DNA from: Gammaproteobacteria bacterium
GTDB lineage: Bacteria; Pseudomonadota; Gammaproteobacteria; Steroidobacterales; Steroidobacteraceae
DNA length: 64,000 bases
NCBI GenBank assembly: GCA_025359205.1
Contig: JANYHD010000019.1
Location: 248,001-312,000 of the forward strand
Reading direction: 5' to 3'
The notes beneath the pieces were generated by a model. That model did not search any database and had not been told where the DNA came from. It was given only the letters and a program-made list of their open reading frames with translations. Below, piece by piece: positions 17,190 through 26,431 of the stretch. Position numbers and translations under genes: made by a program. The number at the start of each line of letters is the position of its first letter. The stretch's first letter is position 1.

Positions 17190-17845
17190 ACCCCGGGTTG
17201 AACAAGATCGTCGCGCACAGCGCGGCCATCTTGGGGCCAGCCGGGCGTCTCGAGGCACTCTTCGAGGAACCCGCGACCACTGATTCGCCGCCGCGGCTCG
17301 CGGCCGTGATCTGCCATCCCCACCCGCTGTTCGGCGGTACGCTGCACAACAAGGTCGTGCACACGCTGGCGCGCGCGCTGCGCGCGGGCGGCGCGGCGAC
17401 GCTGCGTTTCAATTTTCGCGGCGTCGGTGCGAGCGAGGGCGTGCACGATGGCGGCGCAGGCGAGACCGCGGACGCGCTGGCGGCCGTGGCTGGTGCGCGC
17501 GCTCGCTGGCCCGGATTGCCGCTGGTGCTGGCGGGTTTCTCTTTCGGCGGCGCCATCGCAATCCGTGCCGCTGCGGCCGCGCGGCCGCAGTGGCTGATCG
17601 CAGTCGCGCCGGCCGTGGATCGCGTCAGCCTGGACGGCTTCGTGCCGCCCTCCTGCCCCTGGCTCATCGTGCAGGGCGATGCCGACGAGGTTGTGGCCCC
17701 GGCATCGGTCATCGACTGGGCGGCGCGCAGGGCGCCGTACGCACAGCTGCGAGTGCTCAGCGGAGTAGGGCATTTCTTCCATGGCCGGCTGCACGAACTG
17801 GCCGATTGCATCCGCGCGGACTGGCCGTCCACAATAGCCCCGTAG
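17186..17845 (+). CDS. alpha/beta-hydrolase, COG2945 type
   Basis: The 219-residue protein belongs to the short cytosolic alpha/beta-hydrolases with the [16 protein letters not shown] motif near the N-terminus and [11 protein letters not shown] after it. The catalytic triad is readable: serine in AGFSFGG, aspartate in QGDADEVV and histidine in VGHFFHG. The GTG start at 17186 overlaps the msrB stop (GTGA), which implies translational coupling. Substrate unknown; members are usually annotated as esterases or hydrolases without a proven role. Confidence 0.85.
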   Translation: MNPGLNKIVAHSAAILGPAGRLEALFEEPATTDSPPRLAAVICHPHPLFGGTLHNKVVHTLARALRAGGAATLRFNFRGVGASEGVHDGGAGETADALAAVAGARARWPGLPLVLAGFSFGGAIAIRAAAAARPQWLIAVAPAVDRVSLDGFVPPSCPWLIVQGDADEVVAPASVIDWAARRAPYAQLRVLSGVGHFFHGRLHELADCIRADWPSTIAP

Positions 17846-17876
17846 CGGATTCGCACCGCTTTTCGCCGGGGGGACC

Positions 17877-19094
17877 GTGTCGAGCCAAAACTTCGCGGCC
17901 GCGGCGCCGCCCGATCAGCGCGCCTATCGCCTGAGTTCCATCGACATGCTGCGCGGCCTGGCGGTCGTGATCATGGCCCTCGATCACGTGCGCGACTTCC
18001 TGAGCTACGGGTCGGAACAGGACCCGATGTCCAATCCGCACGTCACGCCGGTGGTATTCGCGACGCGCTGGATCACCCATTTCTGCGCGCCGGTGTTCGT
18101 ACTACTGGCCGGCACCAGCGCCGGGCTGATGGCTGCGCGCAAGTCGCGCGCGGCGCTGGGCGCGTTCCTCGCGAGGCGCGGGTTGTGGCTGGTGCTGGTC
18201 GAATGCGTGCTCATCTCGACCGCATTCACTTTCGCGCCGCTGGGCATCGCCGAACTGCAGGGGCGCACGCTGGTGATCATGCAGGTCATCTGGGCGATCG
18301 GCGCCAGCATGGTCGTGCTTGCCGGCGCGCAGTGGCTCGGCCGGCGCGCCTGCGCGGTGCTGGGCGCGGCCATCCTGCTCGGCCACAACCTGCTCGACGC
18401 GTCCTGGCCTGCCAATCACATGCTCGCCATGGGCCAGCCGCTGTGGGTCGCCCTGCACGCGCAGATGTCGTATCCGGCCGGCCCGTTCCAGCTGCTGTTC
18501 GGCTATCCGTTGTTGCCCTGGATCGGCGTGATGCTGCTCGGTTTCGGTGCAGCCGGCATTTTCGAATTGCCGCCGGCGCAGCGCAATGCGCGCCTGCGCG
18601 ATATCGGGCTGGCGCTCACTGCCGCCTTCGTCCTGCTCCGCGCTGTGGATGCCTACGGTGACCCACACGCCTGGCAGCTGCAGGATGCGGGCCTCACCGC
18701 TACCGTCATGAGCTTCCTCAACACGACGAAGTATCCGCCCAGCCTGCAGTTCCTGCTGATGACCCTGGGGCCGGCGGCGATTTTATGCGCGTACGCGGAT
18801 CGCCTGCACGGCGCGCTCAAGAACGCCCTGGTGATGTTCGGACGCGTGCCCTTTGCCTTCTACGTGGCGCACTTCTACCTGATACACCTGCTGAGCCTGC
18901 TGCTGGGAGTGGCACAGGGTTACGCTCCGCGCCAGTTCCTGACGCTGTTCGTCTTTTATCCCAAGGGCTTTGGGCTCGGGCTCGGCGGCGTGTACCTGGC
19001 CTGGGCGCTGGTTATCGCACTGCTCTATCCGCTGTGCCGCTGGATGGCCGGCGTCAAAGCCCGCCGGAGCGATTGGTGGCTGAGCTATCTGTAG
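17877..19094 (+). CDS. DUF1624 / heparan-alpha-glucosaminide acetyltransferase-like membrane protein
   Basis: A 405-residue polytopic inner-membrane protein with about ten hydrophobic segments. The first carries SIDMLRGLAVVIMALDHVRDF, matching the catalytic domain family of HGSNAT (D..RG...M..DH), in which a conserved histidine accepts the acetyl group from acetyl-CoA. It probably transfers an acyl group across the membrane to a sugar or glycan; the substrate is unknown. The GTG start at 17877 lies 32 bases after the hydrolase gene, so it may be the last gene of the htpG-msrB transcript group. Confidence 0.8.
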   Translation: MSSQNFAAAAPPDQRAYRLSSIDMLRGLAVVIMALDHVRDFLSYGSEQDPMSNPHVTPVVFATRWITHFCAPVFVLLAGTSAGLMAARKSRAALGAFLARRGLWLVLVECVLISTAFTFAPLGIAELQGRTLVIMQVIWAIGASMVVLAGAQWLGRRACAVLGAAILLGHNLLDASWPANHMLAMGQPLWVALHAQMSYPAGPFQLLFGYPLLPWIGVMLLGFGAAGIFELPPAQRNARLRDIGLALTAAFVLLRAVDAYGDPHAWQLQDAGLTATVMSFLNTTKYPPSLQFLLMTLGPAAILCAYADRLHGALKNALVMFGRVPFAFYVAHFYLIHLLSLLLGVAQGYAPRQFLTLFVFYPKGFGLGLGGVYLAWALVIALLYPLCRWMAGVKARRSDWWLSYL

Positions 19095-19103
19095 ACCGCG
19101 GGT

Positions 19104-19143
19104 GTTAAACAAAGGGCCCGGACTGACAGGCAGTACCGGGCCC
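19104..19143 (-). terminator. Rho-independent terminator for the HU-family gene
   Basis: Bases 19114-19143 form a hairpin with an eight-base GGGCCCGG/CCGGGCCC stem extended by ACTG/CAGT. Read on the minus strand it is followed by TTTGTTTAAC, a T-rich tail, so it should terminate the HU transcript. On the plus strand there is no T tract, although the hairpin may still act after the DUF1624 gene. Confidence 0.75.
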
Positions 19144-19198
19144 CCTGGAATGGCGATCACTGACCCGGGCTTGCGCCCGGGCAAAGCCTGGAGGGGCT

Positions 19199-19510
19199 TT
19201 AGTTCACCATCGACTTGAGGCTCTTGAGCGGCAGCGCACGCACTTTCTTGCTGGCTGGCTTGGCCTTGAACATCATCTTTTCGCCGGTGAAGGGATTGAC
19301 GCCTTCGCGGGCCTTGGTGGCGGGCTTCTTCACTACCTTGAGCTTGAGCAGGCCCGGGAGGGTGAACAACCCGTTGCCGCGCAGGCTCTTCTTGACGATT
19401 CCGTTCAGGGAATCAAACACCTCGTTGACCTGCTTGCGGGACAGTTCGGTGTCCTTTGAAATCGTGGCCAGGATCTCCGACTTGGTCGGCGCCCCACCTT
19501 TCTTCGCCAT
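19199..19510 (-). CDS. HU-family DNA-binding protein
   Basis: A 103-residue histone-like protein. The IHF/HU fold is seen in TKSEILATISKDTELSRKQV, VFDSLNGIVKKSL, the G-x-F-T-LPGLLKLKV segment and the DNA-clamp arm NPFTGEKMMFKAKPASKKV. It has a longer basic C-terminus (ALPLKSLKSMV) than canonical HU, like the HU-like nucleoid proteins of Xanthomonadales relatives. A GAGGAG ribosome site lies upstream of the ATG at 19510. It is monocistronic with its own terminator. It should bend and compact DNA; whether it is the main HU is not known. Confidence 0.9.
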   Translation of the reverse strand: MAKKGGAPTKSEILATISKDTELSRKQVNEVFDSLNGIVKKSLRGNGLFTLPGLLKLKVVKKPATKAREGVNPFTGEKMMFKAKPASKKVRALPLKSLKSMVN

Positions 19511-19762
19511 TGCTGAATCTCCTCGAGTTTGGCTGTCAGTTCGAAAAATTCACGGTTTGCGTGAATCGGGGCGCAACATAGCACAAGCAGCGCGCGACGC
19601 AAATGCCTTTTTTTCTAGGCTTTGGCGCGCAGGGCGTCGCCACGCTGCGACCGTGCGCGCGTTGCGGCTCGACGCGCAGTGCAGATGCGTGGCTAAACCT
19701 CTGGCTGGATTGGCAGTTGCGCGAGCCGAAGTGCGCGCGCAGCGGTGCGCCGACGCGGCGCA

Positions 19763-20290
19763 TCAGCGCAGCAGAATCAGCAGCGCCTGGATGAGGATTC
19801 CCGCCCACAGCGGTGAGAGGTCGAGCTGCGCGAGCGGTGGAATCAGCCGGCGCAGCGGCCGCAGCACCGGCTCGCACAGCGTCGTGAGCAGTGCCTGCGC
19901 CGGCGAATAAGTGCCGGGCGCAATCAGCGAGAGCATGGCGTACAGGAAGATCGAGAAGAAGTAGATCCACAACACGGTGCGCAGCAGCCCCAATGCGGCG
20001 AACAGCGCCAGCGGCAGCAACGGCTCCGGTGCCTGCAGGCGCAGTAGTTCGGGCACATAGGCGCGCAGCAGCGCCAGCGCCAGCACGATGACGACCGAGG
20101 CGGTGTCCACGCGGCCGATCGAGGGCAGCACGCGCCGCAGCGGCACCAGCATCGGGTTGCTGGCCTGCACGATGGCCCGCAGCAGCGGATTGCGGAAGTC
20201 GGCCCGCGCCCACTGCAGCAGGAGGCGCAGCAGCACCACGAACTGCGCGACGCTCAGCAGGGTGTCAATCAGAAACAGCAGTGCAGCCAT
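19763..20290 (-). CDS. yggT: YggT-family membrane protein
   Basis: A 175-residue protein with two YGGT repeats. Each repeat has membrane helices followed by a P-x-x-x-P-x-R-R loop: NPMLVPLRRVLPSIG in the first half and EPVLRPLRRLIPPLAQLD in the second. YggT proteins have been linked to osmotic stress and to envelope or division functions, but the mechanism is unsettled. It is the last gene of a yggS-proC-yggT unit, 21 bases after proC, a widely conserved order. Confidence 0.92.
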   Translation of the reverse strand: MAALLFLIDTLLSVAQFVVLLRLLLQWARADFRNPLLRAIVQASNPMLVPLRRVLPSIGRVDTASVVIVLALALLRAYVPELLRLQAPEPLLPLALFAALGLLRTVLWIYFFSIFLYAMLSLIAPGTYSPAQALLTTLCEPVLRPLRRLIPPLAQLDLSPLWAGILIQALLILLR

Positions 20291-20311
20291 ATTGCGATTA
20301 CTTCCGCCAGG

Positions 20312-21154
20312 TCAGTGCTTGAGGGTTGGATCCGCGCGGCCGAACTGCGCGGCGAGTTCGGTGCTGCGGTGCGTGGCCGCCGCAAGCGCTGCAGCGACCA
20401 GCCGGTCGAAGCCGCCGGCCTGCAGCGCCGCCAGCGCCGCGGCCGTGGTGCCGCCCTTGCTAGTAACCGCTTCGCGTTCCGTGGCCAGGCTGGTCTCGCC
20501 GCCGGCCAGGGCGCCCGCGCCGCGCAGTGTCTGCTTCGCCAGGAGCCCCGCCGTGGCGGCATCGAGTCCTTGCGCCACCGCCGCGGCCGCCAGGTGCTCG
20601 GCCAGCAGGAAAAAATAGGCCGGGCCGCTCCCGGAGAGTGCTGTGACGATATCCAGGTCGGATTCGCGCTGCACCCAGACCGTGCTGCCGGCTGCGGCGC
20701 AGACCTGTTCGGCCAGCGCACGGCCGGCTGCGTCCACGCCGGCGGGCGCATACAGCGCGGTGGCGCCGGTGCCGACCAGCGCCGCGCGGTTGGGCATGGC
20801 GCGCACGATCGGCAGTGACGGGCAGCAGGTGGCCAGGTCATCGACGCGCAGTCCCGCGGCGATCGATAGCAGCAGCGTAGCCGACTGGCCGAGTGACGGG
20901 CACAGCCCGGTCAGCAGTTCGATCGCCTGCTGCGGCTTCACCGCCAGCACCACCAGCGTGGCGCCGCGCACCGCGGCCTGGTTGTCGGCTAGCGCCGCTA
21001 CGCCGAACTCGCGCTGCAACAGCTCGCGCTGCGCGGCCAGCGGCTCGCCCACGCGCAGCTGCGCGGCGGCAACGCCGCGACGCAGCAAGCCCTGGATCAG
21101 GGCCCGCGCCATGTTACCGCCGCCGAGAAAGCTGATCTGTGTGTCCGGATTCAC
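20312..21154 (-). CDS. proC: pyrroline-5-carboxylate reductase ProC
   Basis: ProC makes L-proline from 1-pyrroline-5-carboxylate with NAD(P)H. The 280-residue protein has the dinucleotide motif FLGGGNMARALIQGL, VLAVKPQQ, RAMPNRAALVGTGATAL and the C-terminal active-site signature with SGSGPAYFF, AKQTLRGAGAL and VTSKGGTTAAAL. Length is typical. It follows yggS after 18 bases and precedes yggT. Confidence 0.96.
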   Translation of the reverse strand: MNPDTQISFLGGGNMARALIQGLLRRGVAAAQLRVGEPLAAQRELLQREFGVAALADNQAAVRGATLVVLAVKPQQAIELLTGLCPSLGQSATLLLSIAAGLRVDDLATCCPSLPIVRAMPNRAALVGTGATALYAPAGVDAAGRALAEQVCAAAGSTVWVQRESDLDIVTALSGSGPAYFFLLAEHLAAAAVAQGLDAATAGLLAKQTLRGAGALAGGETSLATEREAVTSKGGTTAAALAALQAGGFDRLVAAALAAATHRSTELAAQFGRADPTLKH

Positions 21155-21172
21155 GGGGCGGCATTCTACGGG

Positions 21173-21910
21173 TTAGGCATCGTTTACGCCCAGCGCTTCG
21201 GTGCGCGCACCAAACAGCGCCGTGCCGATGCGCACCAAGGTGGAACCCGCCGCGATGGCGGCCTCGAAATCCCCGCTCATGCCCATCGAGAGCGTGTCGA
21301 GCGCGGCGCCTTCGCGCAGCAGCTCTGCATATAGCCCGCGCACGGCATCGAAACGCGCGCGCTGCTGCGCCGCATTGAGGCCTTCGGGCAGCATGCACAT
21401 CAGGCCGCGCAGCGAGAGGCGCGGGAGCGAGGCGATCGCGGCGAGTAGCACGCGCGCCTCGGCCGCGCTGGCGCCGCCCTTGGTGGCGTCGGGCGCGAGC
21501 TTGACCTGCACGCAGACGTTGAGCGGCGGCGCCAGGAGTGGGCGTTGTGCGGCGAGCCGCTCGGCAATTCGCAACCGGTCGACGCCGTGCACCCAGGCGA
21601 ATCGTTCCGCCACCGCGCGCGTCTTGTTTGCCTGCAGGCGGCCTATGTAATGCCAGCACAGTTCGAGGCCAGCGAGCGCGTCCAGCTTGGGTCCGGCTTC
21701 CTGCAGATAGCTCTCGCCGAAGTGCTCGACCCCGAGCTGCGCCAGTGCCCGCACCGCCGCGGCGTCGTGTCCCTTGCTCACCGCCAATAGTGTGACGGAG
21801 TCCTCGTTCCGGCCGGCCGCGCGTGCCGCGGTGGCGATGCGCGCACGCACGGCGCGCAGCCGTGCTGGCAGATTGTCCGCCACTGCTGAATTCTGCGGAC
21901 CGATTAACAT
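21173..21910 (-). CDS. yggS: PLP homeostasis protein YggS
   Basis: A 245-residue pyridoxal-phosphate-binding TIM-barrel protein of the YggS/PROSC family, which controls free PLP and amino-acid balance. The PLP lysine is in LLAVSKGHD; other family blocks are FGESYLQEAGPK, WHYIGRLQANKTR, GLMCMLPEG and SMGMSGDFEAAI. It opens the yggS-proC-yggT unit and is divergent from pilT with 75 bases between the starts. Its start may be ATG 21910 or a later codon; family proteins begin around NLPARLRAVRARI. Confidence 0.94.
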   Translation of the reverse strand: MLIGPQNSAVADNLPARLRAVRARIATAARAAGRNEDSVTLLAVSKGHDAAAVRALAQLGVEHFGESYLQEAGPKLDALAGLELCWHYIGRLQANKTRAVAERFAWVHGVDRLRIAERLAAQRPLLAPPLNVCVQVKLAPDATKGGASAAEARVLLAAIASLPRLSLRGLMCMLPEGLNAAQQRARFDAVRGLYAELLREGAALDTLSMGMSGDFEAAIAAGSTLVRIGTALFGARTEALGVNDA

Positions 21911-21911
21911 A

Positions 21912-21938
21912 TTGACGACCGAGGCCCTCCGTTATACT
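21912..21938 (+). promoter_or_regulatory. sigma-70-like promoter of pilT
   Basis: TTGACG (21912-21917) and TATACT (21933-21938) lie 15 bases apart, a slightly short but otherwise good sigma-70 promoter. The pilT start is 47 bases downstream. The -35 box abuts the divergent yggS start codon. Confidence 0.55.
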
Positions 21939-21985
21939 GCGAAGGCACTTGGTCTCCGCAGCGCGCAGCTCGGCGAGGAAAACTG

Positions 21986-23026
21986 ATGGCGGTCGATATC
22001 GCACAACTCCTGGCGTTTGCCGTCAAGAATAACGCCTCTGACCTGCACCTGTCGGCAGGCGTGCCGCCGATGATCCGCGTCGACGGCGACGTCAAGCGCA
22101 TCAACATGCCCGCACTGACCCACAAGGAAGTGCACAGCATGGTGTATGACATCATGAACGACAAGCAGCGCAAGACCTACGAGGAGTTCTTCGAGACCGA
22201 TTTTTCCTTCGAAATTCCGAAGCTTGCGCGCTTTCGCGTCAACGCCTTCAACCAGAACCGCGGCGCTGGCGCCGTGTTCCGCAATATTCCCTCGACCATC
22301 CTCAGCCTCGATGAGCTGCAGGCGCCGAAGATCTTCCGCGACCTGTGCATGCTGCCGCGCGGGCTGGTGCTGGTCACTGGACCCACGGGCTCAGGCAAGT
22401 CGACCACGCTGGCCGGCATGATCGATCACTGCAACGACAACCGCCCCGACCACATCATCACGATCGAGGATCCGATCGAGTTCGTGCATGAGTGCAAGCG
22501 CTGCCTGATCAACCAGCGCGAGGTCAAGCGCGACACGCTCGGCTTCAGCGAGGCGCTGCGTTCGGCGCTGCGCGAGGACCCCGACATCGTGCTGGTCGGC
22601 GAAATGCGCGACCTGGAGACCATCCGCCTGGCACTGACCGCCGCCGAGACCGGCCACCTGGTGTTCGGCACGTTGCACACCAGCTCGGCTGCCAAGACGA
22701 TCGACCGCATAGTCGACGTGTTCCCGGGCGAAGAGAAAGAAATGGTGCGCTCGATGCTGTCCGAGTCGCTCCGGGCCGTGATCTCGCAGACCCTGCTCAA
22801 GCGCACCGGCGGCGGCCGCATCGCCGCGCATGAAATCATGATCGGGACGCCGGCGATCCGGAACCTGATTCGCGAGGGCAAGATCGCGCAGATGTACTCG
22901 TCGATCCAGACCGGCGGCGCGACGGGCATGCAGACCCTCGACCAGTGCCTGACCGAGATGGTCAGCAAGGGCCAGGTCAGCAAGGAAGAAGCGCGCTACA
23001 AGGCGCAGAACAAGGATGCGCTCTAG
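21986..23026 (+). CDS. pilT: type IV pilus retraction ATPase PilT
   Basis: PilT is the hexameric motor that depolymerises type IV pili during twitching. The 346-residue protein shows the N-terminal NASDLHLSAGVPPMIRVDG, Walker A GPTGSGKSTT, Asp box TIEDPIEFVH, Walker B DIVLVGEMRDLET, His box HLVFGTLHTSSA and the PilT-specific C-terminal AIRNLIREGK motif required for retraction. It heads three tandem PilT-family genes with small gaps and has its own promoter. Confidence 0.97.
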   Translation: MAVDIAQLLAFAVKNNASDLHLSAGVPPMIRVDGDVKRINMPALTHKEVHSMVYDIMNDKQRKTYEEFFETDFSFEIPKLARFRVNAFNQNRGAGAVFRNIPSTILSLDELQAPKIFRDLCMLPRGLVLVTGPTGSGKSTTLAGMIDHCNDNRPDHIITIEDPIEFVHECKRCLINQREVKRDTLGFSEALRSALREDPDIVLVGEMRDLETIRLALTAAETGHLVFGTLHTSSAAKTIDRIVDVFPGEEKEMVRSMLSESLRAVISQTLLKRTGGGRIAAHEIMIGTPAIRNLIREGKIAQMYSSIQTGGATGMQTLDQCLTEMVSKGQVSKEEARYKAQNKDAL

Positions 23027-23053
23027 CCCCTGGGGCGCTGCGAGGTTGCTGTC

Positions 23054-24208
23054 GTGGATCGTGAACAAGCCATCAAGCTGATGCAGGACCTGCTCCGCCG
23101 CGTGGTCGAGCGGGCGGCCTCCGACCTGTTCATCACAGCGGGCTTTCCGCCGGCCATCAAGATCGACGGCGAGGTCCGTCCGCAGATGGACCGCGCGCTG
23201 AGCTCCGAACAATCGGCGGTGCTGGTGCGCTCGATCATGAGCGACCGGCAGACCAAGGAATTCGACGCCACCAAGGAATGCAATTTCGCGATCGCGCCGC
23301 CGGGCATCGGGCGTTTCCGCGTCAGCGCCTTCGTGCAGCAGGGCTGCACCGGCTGCGTAATCCGCATGATCAACGCCAAGATCCCCACCTTCGAGGAACT
23401 CGACCTGCCGCCGATCTTGCGGGAGGTTGTGCTCTCCAAGCGGGGTCTGGTGATTGTGGTTGGAGGCACTGGCTCGGGTAAGTCGACCACGCTGGCCTCG
23501 ATGGTCGGCTATCGTAACGAGAAGACGCGCGGCCACATCGTCACCATCGAAGACCCGGTCGAGTACGTGCACCCGCACAAGGGTTGCGTGATCACACACC
23601 GCGAAGTCGGCGTGGACACCGATTCCTGGCACGCCGCGCTCAAGAACACGCTGCGCCAGGCGCCGGACGTGATCCTGATCGGCGAGATCCGCGACCGCGA
23701 GACCATGGAATACGGCATCCAGTTCGCCGAGACCGGCCACCTGGTGCTGGCGACGCTCCATGCCAACAGTTCCAACCAGGCGCTCGACCGCATCATCAAC
23801 TTCTTCAGCGAGGAGCGGCGCGAGCAACTGCTGATGGACCTGTCACTGAACATCCGCGCGCTGATCTCGCAGCGGCTGATCCCGCGCGAAGCCGGTTCCG
23901 GGCGAATCGCGGCGATGGAGATCATGCTCAACTCGCCGTTGGTCCAGGACCTGATCTTCCGCGGCGAAGTGGCCAAGATCAAGGAAGTGATGGGGCGCTC
24001 GACGCGCCTGGGCATGAACACCTTCGATCAGGCGCTGTTCGATCTGTACGAGAAAGGCCTGATTTCCTACGAGGACGCACTGCGCAATGCCGATTCCAAG
24101 AACGAGCTGCGGCTGCGCGTCAAGCTCGAGAGCAAGCGCGAGAACAAGCCGGTGGAGGGCGATGGCGATCTGGCCATCGTCGAAGAAGACGAGGGCCGGA
24201 GCCTGTAA
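23054..24208 (+). CDS. pilU: PilT-dependent retraction ATPase PilU
   Basis: A 384-residue PilT paralogue that assists retraction in other gammaproteobacteria. Walker A is VGGTGSGKSTT, the Asp box TIEDPVEYVH, Walker B DVILIGEIRDRET and His box HLVLATLHANSS. The AIRNLIRE motif of PilT is replaced by PLVQDLIFRGEVAKIKE, as in PilU, and there is an acidic C-terminal tail (GDLAIVEEDEGRSL). The GTG start at 23054 has a GAGG nine bases upstream. It follows pilT by 27 bases and precedes a third paralogue. Confidence 0.94.
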   Translation: MDREQAIKLMQDLLRRVVERAASDLFITAGFPPAIKIDGEVRPQMDRALSSEQSAVLVRSIMSDRQTKEFDATKECNFAIAPPGIGRFRVSAFVQQGCTGCVIRMINAKIPTFEELDLPPILREVVLSKRGLVIVVGGTGSGKSTTLASMVGYRNEKTRGHIVTIEDPVEYVHPHKGCVITHREVGVDTDSWHAALKNTLRQAPDVILIGEIRDRETMEYGIQFAETGHLVLATLHANSSNQALDRIINFFSEERREQLLMDLSLNIRALISQRLIPREAGSGRIAAMEIMLNSPLVQDLIFRGEVAKIKEVMGRSTRLGMNTFDQALFDLYEKGLISYEDALRNADSKNELRLRVKLESKRENKPVEGDGDLAIVEEDEGRSL

Positions 24209-24226
24209 CGGCCGGACCAGCCGCGC

Positions 24227-25333
24227 ATGAGTGAAGTCGCCGACCTCAAGATAGCCAGCAGCGGCCCACAGCCGGTGCTCAACACCAAGCCGCTGTTCAT
24301 GCTGATGGTCGAGCGGCATGCCTCCGACCTGTTCTTCACCTGCAACGCGCCGATCAAGATCAAGATCGAGGGGCAGATCATGCCCGTCAACAAGCAGGTG
24401 CTTTCGCCCGAGGCAGTGCGCTCGGCAGCCTTCGGCATGATGACGCCCGAGCAGATCGAGTATTTCCAGCGCGAGCTGGAGATCGACTTTGCCATCTCCG
24501 AGCCTGGCCTGGGGCGCTTCCGCGTTGCCGTGTTCTACCAGCGTGGCTACCCGGCGATGGTGCTGCGTTACATCACCGCCGACATGCACAAGCTCGACCA
24601 GCTGGGGCTCCCGGACGTGCTGCGCGACCTGACCATGATGCGCCGCGGCCTGATCCTGATGGTCGGCGCCACCGGCTCGGGCAAGTCGACCACGCTCGCG
24701 GCCATGATCAATCACCGCAACGATGTCAGCTCGGACCACATCGTCACCATCGAAGATCCGATCGAATTCCTGCACGCCAACAAGCGCTCGATCATCAACC
24801 AGCGCGAGGTGGGCCTCGACACGAAGAGCTACGAGCGCGCGCTGCGCGGCGTGATGCGGGCGGCGCCGGACGTGATCCTGATCGGGGAAATCCGCGATCG
24901 CGAGAGCATGATGGCGGCCATCAGCCTGGCGGGCACCGGCCATCTGGTGCTCTCGACCCTGCACGCCAACAACTGCGCCGAGACGCTCGATCGCATCATC
25001 AACATGTTCGCGCACGAGCAGCAGAAGCAGGTGACGCTCGACCTGTCGCAATACCTGCGCGCCGTGCTGGCGCAGCGCCTGGTGCTCGGCAAGGACCAGC
25101 GGCGCGTGGCTGCGGTCGAGGTGATGCTCAACACACCGCATATCGCCGAGCTGGTGAAACGGGGCGACGTGATCGGCATCAAGGAAGCGATCATGCTCAG
25201 CAGCGAACGCGGCATCCAGAGCTTCGACGTCGCCCTGCTCAAGCTCTACAAGGACGGCCGCATCACGCTCGAGGAGGCGCTCACCAACGCCGACTCGCGC
25301 AGCAATCTCGAGACCAAGATCAATTTCGGCTAA
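24227..25333 (+). CDS. third tandem PilT/PilU-family ATPase
   Basis: A 368-residue PilU-like ATPase, 18 bases after pilU. All ATPase motifs are kept: VGATGSGKSTT, TIEDPIEFLH, DVILIGEIRDRES and HLVLSTLHANN. The region equivalent to AIRNLIRE reads HIAELVKRGDVIGIKEA, closer to PilU than to PilT, and the acidic PilU tail is missing. The N-terminus has an extra 20 residues before LFMLMVERHASDLFF. It looks like an old duplication of pilU, not a recent copy. It should be an accessory retraction motor or a regulator; which is unknown. A strong terminator ends the cluster. Confidence 0.9.
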   Translation: MSEVADLKIASSGPQPVLNTKPLFMLMVERHASDLFFTCNAPIKIKIEGQIMPVNKQVLSPEAVRSAAFGMMTPEQIEYFQRELEIDFAISEPGLGRFRVAVFYQRGYPAMVLRYITADMHKLDQLGLPDVLRDLTMMRRGLILMVGATGSGKSTTLAAMINHRNDVSSDHIVTIEDPIEFLHANKRSIINQREVGLDTKSYERALRGVMRAAPDVILIGEIRDRESMMAAISLAGTGHLVLSTLHANNCAETLDRIINMFAHEQQKQVTLDLSQYLRAVLAQRLVLGKDQRRVAAVEVMLNTPHIAELVKRGDVIGIKEAIMLSSERGIQSFDVALLKLYKDGRITLEEALTNADSRSNLETKINFG

Positions 25334-25361
25334 AAAAAAGCCCGGGTTTCCCCGGGCTTTT
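25332..25361. terminator. bidirectional Rho-independent terminator
   Basis: A run of eight A (25332-25339), GCCCGGG (25340-25346), a four-base loop, CCCGGGC (25351-25357) and TTTT form a symmetrical terminator. It serves both the pil ATPase cluster on the plus strand and the RRM gene on the minus strand. Confidence 0.92.
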
Positions 25362-25384
25362 CGCATCAGTTGCTGACGCGGGTG

Positions 25385-25759
<375 letters not shown>

Positions 25760-26070
25760 AAATAGACACTCTCCAAACTCAAAATAGGCCGGCTGCGAAA
25801 TCAGTTGTGCAGACCGCGCCTTTACACGGCAGGAACTCGGAAGAGGTCAGAGGAGATCGTCTCCCGCGGGCCATCGAACCAATGATCCTGTCACCTGATC
25901 GAGGAAGTTCGGCTCGGGCTCATGCGCCAAATGAGGCGCGCTGGGCGATACACGGACATAGACGATCGCCGGGGAGTCTAGCACAGCCCGCACGGCAATG
26001 CGCCAGGGTGGCCGCAAGGGCCCCCGGTGCGGGTCTTCCGGGCCGTGCGGCCCGAGCTGGGCTCTACGGG
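25760..26070. other. intergenic region upstream of the RRM gene
   Basis: These 311 bases hold no supported gene. The part nearest the RRM start is A/T-richer (TAAATAGACAC ... CAAAATAGG) and probably contains its promoter and 5' leader. The middle has several short inverted repeats (for example GCGCCAAATGAGGCGC) but no structure I can assign to a known RNA family. A 5' leader with a thermosensor, as in cold-inducible genes, is possible but not shown. Confidence 0.4.
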
Positions 26071-26418
26071 CTAGCGGCTGCTGGCAGCCGGGGCAGAGTC
26101 CGCCATCGGATCGGCGGCTGCGCCGGGTGGCGCGGCGGCGGGCGGGTTGGCGCGGTTCTCCCGCTCCGTCTGTACCTGCGCCAGGGTCAGGCCGGTCTGT
26201 GCGGCGATGACGCCCAGCAGTCGGTGGCCGGCATCAAGCGGCATGGTGACCTCATGCAGGCGCTCCCAGATTCGTATGCGCAGGTCCGGCGAATTGACGA
26301 CCGAGGCCTGCTCGAGCAGCTCGCGCTGGCGCACTTCGGCAGCTTCAGCCTGGCGGCGAGCAATGCGCGCGCGGAAATCGGCGTTCGGTTCGCCGCCAAA
26401 GGGCAGGTTGTCATGCAT
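26071..26418 (-). CDS. hypothetical protein, third gene of an unknown operon
   Basis: I do not recognise this 115-residue protein. It starts MHDNLPFGGEPNADFRARI, continues with a charged helical segment rich in Arg, Glu and Ala (about residues 15-60, including RQAEAAEVRQRELLEQA), and ends in an Ala/Pro/Ser tail of low complexity. No membrane segment, signal peptide or cysteine is present. It follows the cysteine-containing gene after 13 bases and is probably co-transcribed with it. Confidence 0.6.
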   Translation of the reverse strand: MHDNLPFGGEPNADFRARIARRQAEAAEVRQRELLEQASVVNSPDLRIRIWERLHEVTMPLDAGHRLLGVIAAQTGLTLAQVQTERENRANPPAAAPPGAAADPMADSAPAASSR

Positions 26419-26431
26419 GGAGTATCCCGGC

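Noticed and set aside
23843-25366. 507-codon minus-strand frame across the PilU-like genes
   Set aside because: Shadow of the plus-strand ATPase genes; rich in Arg/His/Leu/Val without domain motifs.
25880-25940. GAGGAAGTTCGGCTCGGGCT, faintly like the RNase P RNA core
   Set aside because: Other conserved RNase P RNA elements are missing in the flanks, and the region is too short.
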